A stretch of DNA of 64,000 nucleotides, from positions 39,557 through 103,556 of the forward strand of contig JAFZBS010000006.1 in assembly GCA_017561575.1 (NCBI GenBank), written 5' to 3'. The notes below the pieces were generated by a model, which was given only the letters and a program-made list of their open reading frames with translations, did not search any database and was not told where the DNA came from. Below, piece by piece: positions 9,154 to 18,634 of the stretch (its first letter is position 1; each line of letters begins with the position of its first letter). The DNA comes from Candidatus Saccharimonadota bacterium. GTDB taxonomy: Bacteria; Patescibacteriota; Saccharimonadia; Saccharimonadales; Saccharimonadaceae. Both the position numbers and the translations under genes were made by a program.

Positions 9154-9324
9154 TTAGACACCGAAATACGCATAGACCTTCCCCACGTCGCCCTCGGCTC
9201 TACCGCCGCGGTCGATAATCGCCCGGATGTACGCATACGCCGCAGCGTAGCCACTTTTGTCGGTGTTAAAGCTCTTGGAACCCATATAGACACCGCCAGA
9301 CGAGTATTCTTTGATGATAATCAC
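9154..9324 (-). CDS. Hypothetical 56-residue small protein
   Basis: The GTG at 9324 follows a strong GGGGGTGA ribosome binding site. The frame encodes 56 residues, beginning with [12 protein letters not shown], then [13 protein letters not shown], a stretch [15 protein letters not shown] and the ending GKVYAYFGV. It stops just before a textbook terminator. The base composition is clearly richer in GC than the flanking genes. Its own ribosome binding site, coding-like composition and terminator argue that it is real. No family is recognised and no signal peptide is seen. Confidence 0.6.
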   Translation of the reverse strand: MIIIKEYSSGGVYMGSKSFNTDKSGYAAAYAYIRAIIDRGGRAEGDVGKVYAYFGV

Positions 9325-9370
9325 TCATTTCACCCCCTTTTTTTAAAGTACTCGGAAGATTATACTATCG

Positions 9371-12300
9371 CTAGAGATTTTTTGCAAGCAGTAGCTCGAT
9401 GAAGTTTTTTATATCACGAATGCCTAGGCTATTATCTGCAGGAATAAGTATAGCGGGATCGTCAAGAAAATCTAAAGTCACGATTTGTTTATAAACAGCT
9501 TGCATCAAAGATAGTAGTTCTTTTTCATCATCATCAGTAAATTCATAAATTTTATCATGGACATCCCCATCTTTATCGGGTGTCACAAACAATATATGTG
9601 CTCTTGTTACTTTATATTTTGAGTATTTAGGTGAATTATTGAGAAGTTGCTTATAAAACAAAAGTTGCAACATATACTTATAAAGCGTAGCATTTGATTG
9701 CCATTTTTCTTTATGATAGGCACCAGTTTTAAAATCATAAATCTCAATTGTTTTATTATCATCGTCAACCAGAATGTGATCAATTTTTCCAGTGACGGGC
9801 ACGCCATCTATTACCAGCTTTTCTGGACCAAAATCAACCTCTGCCTGCCCCCGTCTTAGCATATCACCAAAACGTTCTAGCGCTACAGCCAAATTGGCGA
9901 TACCTTTTTCGCGCAAGGTTGTTATAGTATCCATTTGTAATTCTTTTCGTGATAATTCCGTCAAGAATACATCAACTGCATCAGAATTCGATATCTTATC
10001 ATTTGTAACCTTCTCGAAAACTTTGTGGATTAAATCACCATAAGCTAGAGCTTCGGTCTCAGGCTCGCGTGGTGCCTGCAAAATATAAGACTTGAAAAAG
10101 CTCTCTGGCCCAGCATATGCAATATCTATGAAAGAAGTTAAAGCCGAGGCACTCATTCGGAACTTTTTTACGCGCTCCCTATATAACGCTCTCATATCCG
10201 GAGAATCTGCAAAATATGGTAAAAGCCAGTTTTTTAAGTTAAGTTCATTTTGTTTGTTAACAGTTGCATTATAGCAAAGCTCAACTTTTTTGGTTGGTAA
10301 AAACGGCGACACAACCTCGTCGTTCTCAAGATACTCATCGAAGTATTCTAATCTGTCCGGGGATTTACCATTGAAATCATAAAGAGAGTTAGTAATATAT
10401 AATGCCTGTTTTGCACGAGTTAAAGCCACATATAGAATTCTTAGCTTTTCACTATCAGTGGTGCCGGTATGGCGTATTTGCATTAAATTTTTTGGCAAAG
10501 CAAGTAAATTATTATTTCCCTTTCCGCGCCCCCAAGCCACATGGTCGGCAGAAATAATAAAAACGTATTCAAACTCTAACCCCTTAGCTTTATGTGCTGA
10601 TAGTATTTGTACCGCTTCGTCCGCATCACGATAGGGGCTAGTAGCCACAAGCGGCATATCTGCAGCAATATAATCGTCAATCATTTCAATTAGATTAGAT
10701 AATTTTAGTGGTTTATCGCCAAAATGCTTTTTTAGCTTACCCTTTAGAGAAGCTAAATTTTCATAAAACCTAAATCTTGTATAAGTATCCAAGCTTTCGA
10801 TATCCATCTTTCGATAAATATTAGCTATTACAACTTCAAGCGGTTCATTTAGTGCCAACTTCACAAAATCGGCAATACATAAAGCAACTCGAGAAATCTC
10901 AGGCGATTCAGATTCGGCAAGACACTCAAGTATTGGTTTGTGCTCATTTCTAGCTCGACCAGCATCTTTAATTACTTGTAGCATTGGCAAATTCCAGAAT
11001 GGATAAGAAAGAACTTCAAGTATTTGGACAGATAATTTCTTTTCTGTTGATAGTTCGTAGGCTAATCGAGAGATTGTGAGTAGTTGATGAATTTGCTCGT
11101 CCTCAAACAAATCATCTCTTTTTTCGTAAGCTATTTTGATTTCGGAGTGCGATTTAAGATATGGCAAAAGCGGCTCAAAATATTTGCGTTTGTAAGAGAT
11201 TACAGCAATTTCGCTTTGGGGCACCCCACTTTTAATTAAATGAGATATTTCATCGGCAATAAAGCCATACTCTGCATCTGACGAATTAAACTCGATGCGT
11301 CTAATCTGGGATTTTTTAGGGTCTTTCTTATTAGCGGATAAAACTTTGTCAGCAAATCTGTCTGGCGCCTGAGCAATTATATTATAAGAAAAATCGAGTA
11401 TCTCGCCAGTACTGCGATAGTTCTCTGTGAGCGTAATCACCTCAGCGCCATAATGTGCCTGAAAATCAGACAAGTTTGAACTCAGTGCCCCCTGAAATTC
11501 GTAAATTGCCTGGTCGTCATCGCCCACCGCCATAATCATCGGTTTCTCATAATCAGTCAAAGCCTTAACTATTGCAAGTTGAGAAGGATTGGTGTCCTGG
11601 AACTCGTCAAGCATGATAAACTGATATTTTTCTTCGAGAGTCAATTTAAAGCCCGTATCATTCTTTAAGACTTTTACCGCCTCTTCGACCATATCGTCAA
11701 AATCATACCAACCGTTTTCTCTCAATTTTTCGTCATATTTTGACATAACAGTAGCAATAGAGACAAGTTTTTTGTTGGCAATACGGTCTTTCAAACGATA
11801 ATTATTGTTTTCATCTTTCTCGAAATACTTATCTTTCCAATCTGATAAAGGTTTGATTTTTTGTAATGATTCTGCCTCGGCAATCGCATCTTTTAAATCC
11901 CGTGCCAAACCAGCAATGGAACGTTCGACGTTTTTTAAAATGGGTTTACTTTCCGCATAGTTTTTTAGTAAATCAAATATCGGAAGATATGCATTCTCGT
12001 ATGACTCTCTAAAAGCACGCGGAACTATATTTTTTAAAAGAGGCGAAATACTTTTAGATAGCACAAGCGAATCTTCTATGTTTTGTTTTGCTACTGTTTC
12101 AAGATCTTTTGCCGTCAAATCAGCAGATTTAGCCTCACTAATAACACTAATAATATCCTTAACTGAATCGCCTCTTAAAATGTCAGTTGCAGGCAAACTT
12201 TCCTGGATTTCGTTAATTATTTTAAACTGCATGATTTCATCAATTGGCGTATCAATTTGTCGGTCATAAGCGTCACTGTAGTTCTTATAAAGAGCCAGTA

Positions 12301-12568
12301 TTTCCGAACCAAAAGAATGGTAAGTACCAATATTGACTTTTAAAGCATCTTTGCCAATAATCGTTTTTAAGCGCTCTCGCATATTTGAGGCGCCAGTTTC
12401 GGTAAAAGTTAGGCACAATATATTCTCGGGATTCGTATCGGTATTATTTAATATATATGCAACTTTATGCGACAATAGTTGAGTTTTGCCAGTACCCGGG
12501 CCGGCCAAAACTAAAAGAGGGCCATCCAAGTATTCTACAGCACGTTTTTGGGCTGGATTTAATCCCAT
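9371..12568 (-). CDS. UvrD/Rep-type ATP-dependent helicase with C-terminal PD-(D/E)XK nuclease domain
   Basis: A 1065-residue superfamily 1A helicase. Walker A is LAGPGTGKTQ (about 20-29), the DExx box is MLDEFQDTNPSQ, motif III is VGDDDQAIYEFQG, and later motifs include SAHKAKGLEFEYVF and YVALTRAKQ. The last 200 residues hold a RecB-like nuclease with YDFKTG near 942. The fusion is as in AddA/AddB-like or RecB-family repair enzymes, so a role in processing double-strand breaks is likely. It overlaps the end of gpsA by 10 nt, so the two are co-transcribed. Confidence 0.92.
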   Translation of the reverse strand: MGLNPAQKRAVEYLDGPLLVLAGPGTGKTQLLSHKVAYILNNTDTNPENILCLTFTETGASNMRERLKTIIGKDALKVNIGTYHSFGSEILALYKNYSDAYDRQIDTPIDEIMQFKIINEIQESLPATDILRGDSVKDIISVISEAKSADLTAKDLETVAKQNIEDSLVLSKSISPLLKNIVPRAFRESYENAYLPIFDLLKNYAESKPILKNVERSIAGLARDLKDAIAEAESLQKIKPLSDWKDKYFEKDENNNYRLKDRIANKKLVSIATVMSKYDEKLRENGWYDFDDMVEEAVKVLKNDTGFKLTLEEKYQFIMLDEFQDTNPSQLAIVKALTDYEKPMIMAVGDDDQAIYEFQGALSSNLSDFQAHYGAEVITLTENYRSTGEILDFSYNIIAQAPDRFADKVLSANKKDPKKSQIRRIEFNSSDAEYGFIADEISHLIKSGVPQSEIAVISYKRKYFEPLLPYLKSHSEIKIAYEKRDDLFEDEQIHQLLTISRLAYELSTEKKLSVQILEVLSYPFWNLPMLQVIKDAGRARNEHKPILECLAESESPEISRVALCIADFVKLALNEPLEVVIANIYRKMDIESLDTYTRFRFYENLASLKGKLKKHFGDKPLKLSNLIEMIDDYIAADMPLVATSPYRDADEAVQILSAHKAKGLEFEYVFIISADHVAWGRGKGNNNLLALPKNLMQIRHTGTTDSEKLRILYVALTRAKQALYITNSLYDFNGKSPDRLEYFDEYLENDEVVSPFLPTKKVELCYNATVNKQNELNLKNWLLPYFADSPDMRALYRERVKKFRMSASALTSFIDIAYAGPESFFKSYILQAPREPETEALAYGDLIHKVFEKVTNDKISNSDAVDVFLTELSRKELQMDTITTLREKGIANLAVALERFGDMLRRGQAEVDFGPEKLVIDGVPVTGKIDHILVDDDNKTIEIYDFKTGAYHKEKWQSNATLYKYMLQLLFYKQLLNNSPKYSKYKVTRAHILFVTPDKDGDVHDKIYEFTDDDEKELLSLMQAVYKQIVTLDFLDDPAILIPADNSLGIRDIKNFIELLLAKNL

Positions 12569-13338
12569 TTTGCACTCCTTTCAACCAAACCTTTTAATAA
12601 TTTAGCTGAATCAGGCACAATAAGCTCTCCAGCTCGAATTTTTTTCAAAATAGTAAATCCTTCAACGGTTTTCTCAGGACGAGAATTAGGGTTCTTACGA
12701 ATTTTTTGCCCAAATTCAAAGTTTCTTGAAGGTGGGCTGCAGGTTAAAATCAAATCGCTCTTGCCACAGGCAAGCCAGACTGTTTCTGGATCTGCCCCAT
12801 TTGCCTTAAGTAAATCATACATCTCCCTAGTCGCATGCGTCAAATAATCATTGTATTCAAAAGAATCCGGCTCAAAACCAGACAAACCAGCCAAAATCGC
12901 ATAGACATTTTTTAGGGCACCACAAAGAAGCATGCCTTTAGGGTCGTCAGAATAATCAAAAGTGATATAATCGGTTCCAAATAATTTATCGAGTCTTTTG
13001 TCGCTAATCGTCAAAAAAGTGTGCTTATGTGCTTTGATATCATCAGCAAAGCCAGGCCCAGATAACACCATTACATCTTTAAAGTTTTTGAAAATTTCGT
13101 AGTTCAAGATGCCTTTTGTAGTGACCACAAGAGGTACATCCTTAGGAAGTTTTGGCAATGTTTCGTCGACGGCAGCCGAAGGCACGGCAAGAACAACTAA
13201 TTCCGCATCCTGAAGCGTATCTTGTAGAGAGTTTTTTAACAAAAACGGATCGTAATATTTTACACTATGCCCGTTTTCAACTAAAATTTGTCCTAGCGCT
13301 GTGCCAAATGCGCCCGCACCTATAATCACTATATTCAT
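12559..13338 (-). CDS. gpsA: Glycerol-3-phosphate dehydrogenase [NAD(P)+] (short form)
   Basis: About 259 residues from the ATG at 13338. It opens with a Rossmann dinucleotide site, GAGAFGTALG (7-16), followed by LVVLAVPSAAV and VVTTKGI, and then CGALKNVYAILAGL, a GpsA-like catalytic-lysine block. The enzyme makes sn-glycerol 3-phosphate for phospholipids. It is about 70 residues shorter than typical GpsA, so the C-terminal helical domain is reduced. The chosen start lies 7 nt after a TATAAT (minus strand, 13351-13346); an earlier in-frame ATG lies upstream of that promoter box. Confidence 0.85.
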   Translation of the reverse strand: MNIVIIGAGAFGTALGQILVENGHSVKYYDPFLLKNSLQDTLQDAELVVLAVPSAAVDETLPKLPKDVPLVVTTKGILNYEIFKNFKDVMVLSGPGFADDIKAHKHTFLTISDKRLDKLFGTDYITFDYSDDPKGMLLCGALKNVYAILAGLSGFEPDSFEYNDYLTHATREMYDLLKANGADPETVWLACGKSDLILTCSPPSRNFEFGQKIRKNPNSRPEKTVEGFTILKKIRAGELIVPDSAKLLKGLVERSAKWD

Positions 13339-13389
13339 ATATATTATTATAGCATACGCCAAATATCAGATTGTGCTATAATAGTTAGG

Positions 13390-13785
13390 ATGGTAAACCA
13401 AGATTGGGTATATAGTGATATTGTAAAAGAGCATTTTTTGAACCCACGTAATTTTCTCATGGGTGACGAATCGAGTTTTGAATTCGACGCTGTTGGGGTA
13501 GTTGGAAACCCGATTTGTGGCGACCAAATGAAGATGTATATTAAAGTTGAGGACAATAAAATCAAAGACATTCGTTGGAAAACCTACGGTTGTGCCTCAG
13601 CTATTGCTTCTACCTCAGCTTTATCTGAGATTGCTAAAGGCAAAACACTGGACGAAGCGCTTGAAATATCTGCAAAAGATATTGATGACTATTTAGGTAA
13701 TCTACCAAAACACAAGTTTCATTGTTCGATTCTAGGCCACGATGCATTGAAGGAAGCAATTAAAAACTATCGCGACGCGAAATAG
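13390..13785 (+). CDS. iscU: Iron-sulfur cluster scaffold protein (IscU/NifU N-terminal type)
   Basis: A 131-residue IscU-like scaffold. The three cluster-ligand cysteines are in GNPICGDQ (Cys43), TYGCASAIAS (Cys68) and KFHCSILG (Cys112). The partner desulfurase gene is immediately downstream on the opposite strand and the two 3' ends overlap by 26 nt. The cluster supply presumably serves NrdG among others. A TATAAT at 13377-13382 is 7 nt before the ATG, divergent from the gpsA promoter. Confidence 0.92.
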   Translation: MVNQDWVYSDIVKEHFLNPRNFLMGDESSFEFDAVGVVGNPICGDQMKMYIKVEDNKIKDIRWKTYGCASAIASTSALSEIAKGKTLDEALEISAKDIDDYLGNLPKHKFHCSILGHDALKEAIKNYRDAK

Positions 13786-14818
13786 TACTAATTCCCTGCA
13801 ATCTTCTTATAATACCTGGCAAAACCCCCATTACATAATCAATATCTTCACTATCATTATCTAAACCAAAAGAAAAGCGAATTGAAGAATGCGCAACTTC
13901 TGCGTCACCTGATTTTGCCATTAAGACATGAGAAGGTTTTGCATCACCGGCGGCACAGGCGGAACCAGTAGAAACGATTACGCCTTCAGCATCAAGATAA
14001 AGCTGAATTGATTCACCCTCGGCACCTTCAAAAGAAACATTGAGAATATTAGGTAAAGAGTTATTGAGGTCTGTATTAAGTGAACTGCCAGGTATTTCAG
14101 CGATAATTCGCTCGGCAAGCTTATTCCGTAGTTTTAAAACCTTTGTAGCGTAAATCGAGGGGGTATCATTATCTACTATATTTTTTAAAGCTTGGAGAAA
14201 GCCGATTATCCCAATCGTATTATAAGTACCACCACGCCTTTTCTTTTCTTGATTGCCACCGATAATCAAAGGTTTAAAAGGAGCGCCATTTCGAACATAA
14301 AGCGCCCCCACGCCGATGGGGCCACCGATTTTGTGGGCCGAAAAAGTCGCATAATCAAGATCTAAAGCCTTAACATCTATTGGTATTTTGCCTAAAACCT
14401 GAGTTAAATCTGAGTGTAAAAAATCCTCACCTTTCTCCGGCAGTGACAATAAATCACCAATTTCATTATTTGCAAGCATAAATGAATAAAGTATTGGTAA
14501 TTTATCGCCACGATAAATCTTAGCCGCTTCTAGGATGGAATGGTGTTCCATTGGTGAAGCCACAATCTTATGGCCTTCAAAAGTCCTAATGACAGTATTG
14601 TTGCTCTCGCTGGCACCAGAAGTAAATATGATCTCATCAGGAGAGCAATTGATTAATTTGGCCAACAATTCGCGGCACTCCTCAATTTTATTTCGTGCTA
14701 AATGCCCGGGCGTGTGTAAAGCTGAAGCATTGGCATAGAGCTTCTTTTCGGCTTCATGCATAGATTTAAGCACGCTGGGTAACATCGGAACCGTCGCGGC
14801 ATTATCTAGATAGATCAT
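13760..14818 (-). CDS. iscS: Cysteine desulfurase (NifS/IscS family)
   Basis: A 352-residue class V aminotransferase-fold PLP enzyme that takes sulfur from cysteine for Fe-S clusters. It opens IYLDNAATVP. The PLP lysine is in FSAHKIGG (Lys163) and the persulfide cysteine in STGSACAAGD (Cys288). The start follows directly on the stop of the DUF916-like gene. Its 3' end converges on and overlaps iscU, an unusual arrangement for partners that normally share an operon. Confidence 0.93.
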   Translation of the reverse strand: MIYLDNAATVPMLPSVLKSMHEAEKKLYANASALHTPGHLARNKIEECRELLAKLINCSPDEIIFTSGASESNNTVIRTFEGHKIVASPMEHHSILEAAKIYRGDKLPILYSFMLANNEIGDLLSLPEKGEDFLHSDLTQVLGKIPIDVKALDLDYATFSAHKIGGPIGVGALYVRNGAPFKPLIIGGNQEKKRRGGTYNTIGIIGFLQALKNIVDNDTPSIYATKVLKLRNKLAERIIAEIPGSSLNTDLNNSLPNILNVSFEGAEGESIQLYLDAEGVIVSTGSACAAGDAKPSHVLMAKSGDAEVAHSSIRFSFGLDNDSEDIDYVMGVLPGIIRRLQGISTISRRDSF

Positions 14819-15673
14819 TTAAAATACTTTTCGTTTTAGGTGATGCTTTTTAACTCTTGTCACAATGGCAAGAATAATGGCGATAATAGTTATAATAGAT
14901 AGAGCCATGAACCAAATCGGGCAAGAAACCACTGTTTGTGTAATTTGATGATTTTGTCCAAGATAATTAATCGTCTGGGTAACCTCATATACACCGAGCG
15001 ATGAAATTCCCGTGATATCACGAGTCACAAAACGTGTACTCTCAGGCATAATAACTTCATTAATTATGCCGCTATCGCCAGGTTGCGGGTAAATTAACTG
15101 AGAAGAGAAGAAATTTTTAACCTCAAGACCGATTCTAGCGACTTCGTGGACATTTCCCTCATTCGTCAACATAGCGCTGACGGTAATTGGTGCAGAAGTA
15201 ACAAAACCAGGAATATTGTTTTCCTTCACCTCGCCTGAGCGGACTGTTTCCCCACCAATATTAGCATAGATAATACTAGCCATTTCAAAAACATTGTTCA
15301 CTGCTACACCGCTATTGGTACTATTTTCATTATTCGAGCTGATAAGTAACGCAGCATACTGACCCCCCGATGGGGCATACTCAGGAACCTTAATTTTAAA
15401 TTTAATCTCTGCCGTTTCGTTTGGTTTTAGTACGCCAGTAGGATTTTCTACTACAATCCACTCAGCAATCTGCGACCGTGACGAATCGTCGGAAAAATTG
15501 GCAGTATACTCTTCGCCAACCACCGCGTATGGTGATATTTCTACTTTATAATTAAAGTTTTCTGTTGCATTTGCCGGATTGGCAATTATTAGTTTGTCTT
15601 CATAAATCTCACCAGAATCAAGGCTGACATTAAAGCTCATTGGTGTGACGGTAAAAATGTTAGTAGTATCCAT
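14819..15673 (-). CDS. DUF916/WxL-like cell-surface protein with C-terminal membrane anchor
   Basis: 284 residues. The N-terminal part (TVTPMSFNVSLDSGEIYEDK, then IANPANATENF) resembles the peptidoglycan-binding Ig-like domain found in DUF916/WxL-locus proteins. An Ig-like region follows, then a single transmembrane helix (about 252-272) and a basic tail, KKHHLKRKVF. No N-terminal signal peptide is visible, although the domain type is extracellular. The start is set by a GGAGGAAT ribosome binding site just before the ATG. It is directly upstream of iscS on the same strand. Confidence 0.65.
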   Translation of the reverse strand: MDTTNIFTVTPMSFNVSLDSGEIYEDKLIIANPANATENFNYKVEISPYAVVGEEYTANFSDDSSRSQIAEWIVVENPTGVLKPNETAEIKFKIKVPEYAPSGGQYAALLISSNNENSTNSGVAVNNVFEMASIIYANIGGETVRSGEVKENNIPGFVTSAPITVSAMLTNEGNVHEVARIGLEVKNFFSSQLIYPQPGDSGIINEVIMPESTRFVTRDITGISSLGVYEVTQTINYLGQNHQITQTVVSCPIWFMALSIITIIAIILAIVTRVKKHHLKRKVF

Positions 15674-15705
15674 ATTCCTCCAATACTTTTAGTATAACAC
15701 AAAAT

Positions 15706-16257
15706 CTACTCTTGACTCAAAATTTTGCCAGTCCCAAGTTCCAGATGTAATAATCTTTGGTTCTTTGAGCCTCTATATTTTAATCCCAAATCCTTTTGCG
15801 ACAATATAAATGGACCATCAATTAACGCATCAAGAGATTTAAGGAATTCCCACGCATCCCCACCAGCTGCTTTTATTTGTTCATACTTAAATCCTGAGAA
15901 ACTCCAAACGTTCCAGCCAAGATTTTCTCGGACCCAGTCAGCGATTGCCTTGCATGCCTTTGGTTGGACAAACGGTTCGCCGCCACAAAATGTAACACCT
16001 GCTTGACCTGGAAACTTCGAAAGTCGATCGCAAATTTCCTTGATTTCAACCTCAAACCCACCGCCAAAATCCCACGTCTCAGGGTTTTGACAGCCTTTGC
16101 AGTGATTGGGACAACCTTGTGTCCAAACCACTGCACGAAGACCATCGCCATTTACGATATTGTCGTGTTCAAGAGGGCCAGAAAGGCGAATAAATCCGTC
16201 AGCAGGTTGTGGTGCCGTCTGAATATTTTTTATTGCTTTTTTGTCCCACTCGTTCAT
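15706..16257 (-). CDS. nrdG: Anaerobic ribonucleoside-triphosphate reductase activating protein
   Basis: A 183-residue radical SAM enzyme with the CxxxCxxC cluster motif CPNHCKGC (Cys49, 53, 56) and the GGEPF block. It generates the glycyl radical in NrdD. It begins 2 nt after nrdD, so it is the second gene of an nrdDG operon under the upstream NrdR boxes. Confidence 0.95.
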   Translation of the reverse strand: MNEWDKKAIKNIQTAPQPADGFIRLSGPLEHDNIVNGDGLRAVVWTQGCPNHCKGCQNPETWDFGGGFEVEIKEICDRLSKFPGQAGVTFCGGEPFVQPKACKAIADWVRENLGWNVWSFSGFKYEQIKAAGGDAWEFLKSLDALIDGPFILSQKDLGLKYRGSKNQRLLHLELGTGKILSQE

Positions 16258-16259
16258 TC

Positions 16260-18452
16260 TTAATTACCTTTCGCGCAATTACAGATTTTTTCGAACGGAA
16301 CATCGCCCTCAAGTCTACCACAATGTGGACATCTCTCGCCAGTGATGATACCCGAAAAGCCACAGATTGGATCGCGATCCACTGGGTGGTTCACTGAGCC
16401 ATAACCAATTCCAGCATCATGCATTTTGCGAATTACCGCCTCGAAAGCCGCAATATTTTGAGAAGGATCACCATCGAGCTCAATGTATGTAATGTGTCCA
16501 GCATTGCAGAGATTATGGTAAGGCGCCTCAATATCAATCTTGTCAAATGCAGATATTGGGAAATAAACTGGCACATGGAAGGAATTTGTATAAAATTCCC
16601 TGTCTGTAACACCTTTAATTTTGCCATACTCTTTACGATCCATCTTGGTAAAGCGCCCCGCAATACCTTCTGCCGGAGTCGCGAGCAATGAAAAGTTCAA
16701 TTTGTATTTCTTACAATATTCATCACACTTTTCACGCATGTGAGTTACAATATCAAGACCAAGTTCCCTAGAATCTTCATCTTCACCATGGTGCTTACCG
16801 GTCATCGCGACAAGTGTTTCGGCGAGGCCAATAAAACCAATGGAGAGAGTGCCGTGTTTAATTACATCTCTAAGTGTATCATTCATTCCTAACTTTTCTG
16901 AGCCAAACCAGTTGCCTTGCCCCATTAAAAATGGGAAATTACGGACATGCTGATTAGCCTGGAATTCGAAACGCTCAAGTAGTTCATCTTTTACGAGATC
17001 CATCTTCTCGTCTAATTCTCTGTAAAAGCCTTCCCAATCCGCTTCTTTGCGTTCTCCAAGGCAAATACCATGTTTAATACCAATACGTACTAAATTGACT
17101 GTCGTAAACGATAAATTACCGCGACCAGTAACAATACCATCAGACTCTGGAAATACCGATGCAAATACCCTCGTGCGACAACCCATCGTTGCAATTTCTG
17201 TTCTATAGTCGCCCTTTTTATAATATTTTAAATTATATGGTGCATCTACAAAGCAAAAATTTGGAAAAAGCCTTTTAGCTGAAACTTCCATAGATTTTTT
17301 AAACAAATCATAATTTGGGTCATCTGGCTCATAATTGACGCCTGATTTAACTTTAAAGATAGAGATTGGGAAAATTGGCGTCTCACCTTTGCCAAGACCA
17401 TTTTCAGTAGCCTGGAGAAGACATTTTGAAACCAAACGTCCAGAAGGTGTCGTGTCGGTACCAAAGTTAATTGAAGTGAACGGCACTTGTGCACCAGCAC
17501 GAGAATGCATGGTGTTAAGATTATGTACAAATCCCTCCATCGCCTGCATCGTTTCACGTTCAACATCTTCGTTAGATGACTGAACTATAGTTTTTGGCCA
17601 CTTGGCTTTTTCGAGCTTATCGTCATCACCATATTTGTAACTATCTTTAACGTCAAGTTCAAGTTTTTTACCAGTAAATTTATTATACTTATCCAAATTT
17701 CGTTTCAAGGCCTTACGGAAAGACTTATCAACGCCTGGTGCCATTGCGTAATCAAAATTCGGGATAGATTGACCGCCATGTTGCTCGTTTTGATTTGCCT
17801 GAAGGAGAATAGCCGCGAGCGCACCATAAGAACTTATTGAATTAGGAGTCCTAAGATGGCCATGACCAGTATTAAAGCCTTTTTCAAACAACACAAACGG
17901 ATCGCTTTGGCAGCAAGTCAAAGTACCAGTTGCGTAAAAGTCTAAATCATGAATATGGATATCACCATTGTCGTGTGCTGCTGCGATATCGGGGCGAAGC
18001 AGAAGCGTCTTGGCAAAAACTTTTGAACCTTCTGCGCCAAACTGCAACATTTTGCCCATCGCCGAGTTACCGTCGACATTTGCATTTGAACGCTTCACAT
18101 CAGAATCTTCACTCGCATCAGCATGACTAATCGTCTTATAGATTGTCATAAGATCGGACTTTGCTTCTCGCCTGCGAGAACGCTCTTGTCGGTATTGAAT
18201 ATATTCCTTTGCAGTTTTCTTAAAACTGGATTCCATCAAAACATCTTCAACAATATCTTGGATTTGCTCGACATGTGGAGTACGTTCCTTGATTGTTTCC
18301 TCAGCCCTTTTCAGAACTTTGTCGGCAATTGCTTTGGCGCGGTCAAACTTAAATTCTTCCGTAACAAGACCAGCTTTGGCAATCGCGTTAGCGATCTTCT
18401 CTGGGTCAAACTTTACAATCTTCCCATCCCGCTTAATAATTCTTTTAAACAT
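16260..18452 (-). CDS. nrdD: Anaerobic ribonucleoside-triphosphate reductase
   Basis: A 730-residue class III ribonucleotide reductase. An N-terminal ATP-cone (about 1-90, MFKRIIKRDGKIVKFDPEKI) gives allosteric control, the barrel contains DIHIHDLDFYATG and TCCQSDPF, and the C-terminus has GYGSVNHPVDRDPICGFSG and a CPHC...CNC zinc site. It reduces NTPs to dNTPs without oxygen, pointing to an anaerobic or microaerophilic life. The ATG follows a GAAGGAGGTATA ribosome binding site. A TATAAT (minus strand, 18498-18493) and two NrdR boxes lie upstream. Confidence 0.96.
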   Translation of the reverse strand: MFKRIIKRDGKIVKFDPEKIANAIAKAGLVTEEFKFDRAKAIADKVLKRAEETIKERTPHVEQIQDIVEDVLMESSFKKTAKEYIQYRQERSRRREAKSDLMTIYKTISHADASEDSDVKRSNANVDGNSAMGKMLQFGAEGSKVFAKTLLLRPDIAAAHDNGDIHIHDLDFYATGTLTCCQSDPFVLFEKGFNTGHGHLRTPNSISSYGALAAILLQANQNEQHGGQSIPNFDYAMAPGVDKSFRKALKRNLDKYNKFTGKKLELDVKDSYKYGDDDKLEKAKWPKTIVQSSNEDVERETMQAMEGFVHNLNTMHSRAGAQVPFTSINFGTDTTPSGRLVSKCLLQATENGLGKGETPIFPISIFKVKSGVNYEPDDPNYDLFKKSMEVSAKRLFPNFCFVDAPYNLKYYKKGDYRTEIATMGCRTRVFASVFPESDGIVTGRGNLSFTTVNLVRIGIKHGICLGERKEADWEGFYRELDEKMDLVKDELLERFEFQANQHVRNFPFLMGQGNWFGSEKLGMNDTLRDVIKHGTLSIGFIGLAETLVAMTGKHHGEDEDSRELGLDIVTHMREKCDEYCKKYKLNFSLLATPAEGIAGRFTKMDRKEYGKIKGVTDREFYTNSFHVPVYFPISAFDKIDIEAPYHNLCNAGHITYIELDGDPSQNIAAFEAVIRKMHDAGIGYGSVNHPVDRDPICGFSGIITGERCPHCGRLEGDVPFEKICNCAKGN

Positions 18453-18540
18453 TGAAATATACCTCCTTCAAATGTATTTCAATTTATCTGTTATTATATG
18501 ACCTATTTTAGGGCAACTACGTGGTAATGCTAGTTTTAGC

Positions 18541-18589
18541 ACCCTACATTTAGCGTCTTAAATAAATAATACACCACTACATTTAGTAT
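18541..18589 (-). promoter_or_regulatory. Pair of NrdR boxes upstream of nrdDG
   Basis: Two copies of CTACATTTAG (18544-18553 and 18577-18586) lie 33 bp apart, about three helical turns. Each matches 8 of 10 positions of the core CwAtATaTwG of the NrdR box, and in other bacteria NrdR boxes come in pairs at this spacing. They lie upstream of the nrdD -10 element, so repression by NrdR-(d)ATP is likely. The nrdR gene itself is not in this window. Confidence 0.75.
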
Positions 18590-18634
18590 TTCAAGACTTT
18601 TATGTTAAAAAAGTAAAAATTACAACACTAACGA

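Noticed and set aside
9081..9293. 71-residue N-terminal extension of L33
   Set aside because: L33 starts with MAKK at 9080. The extension lacks a ribosome binding site, crosses the rpmG promoter and overlaps the small ORF and its terminator.
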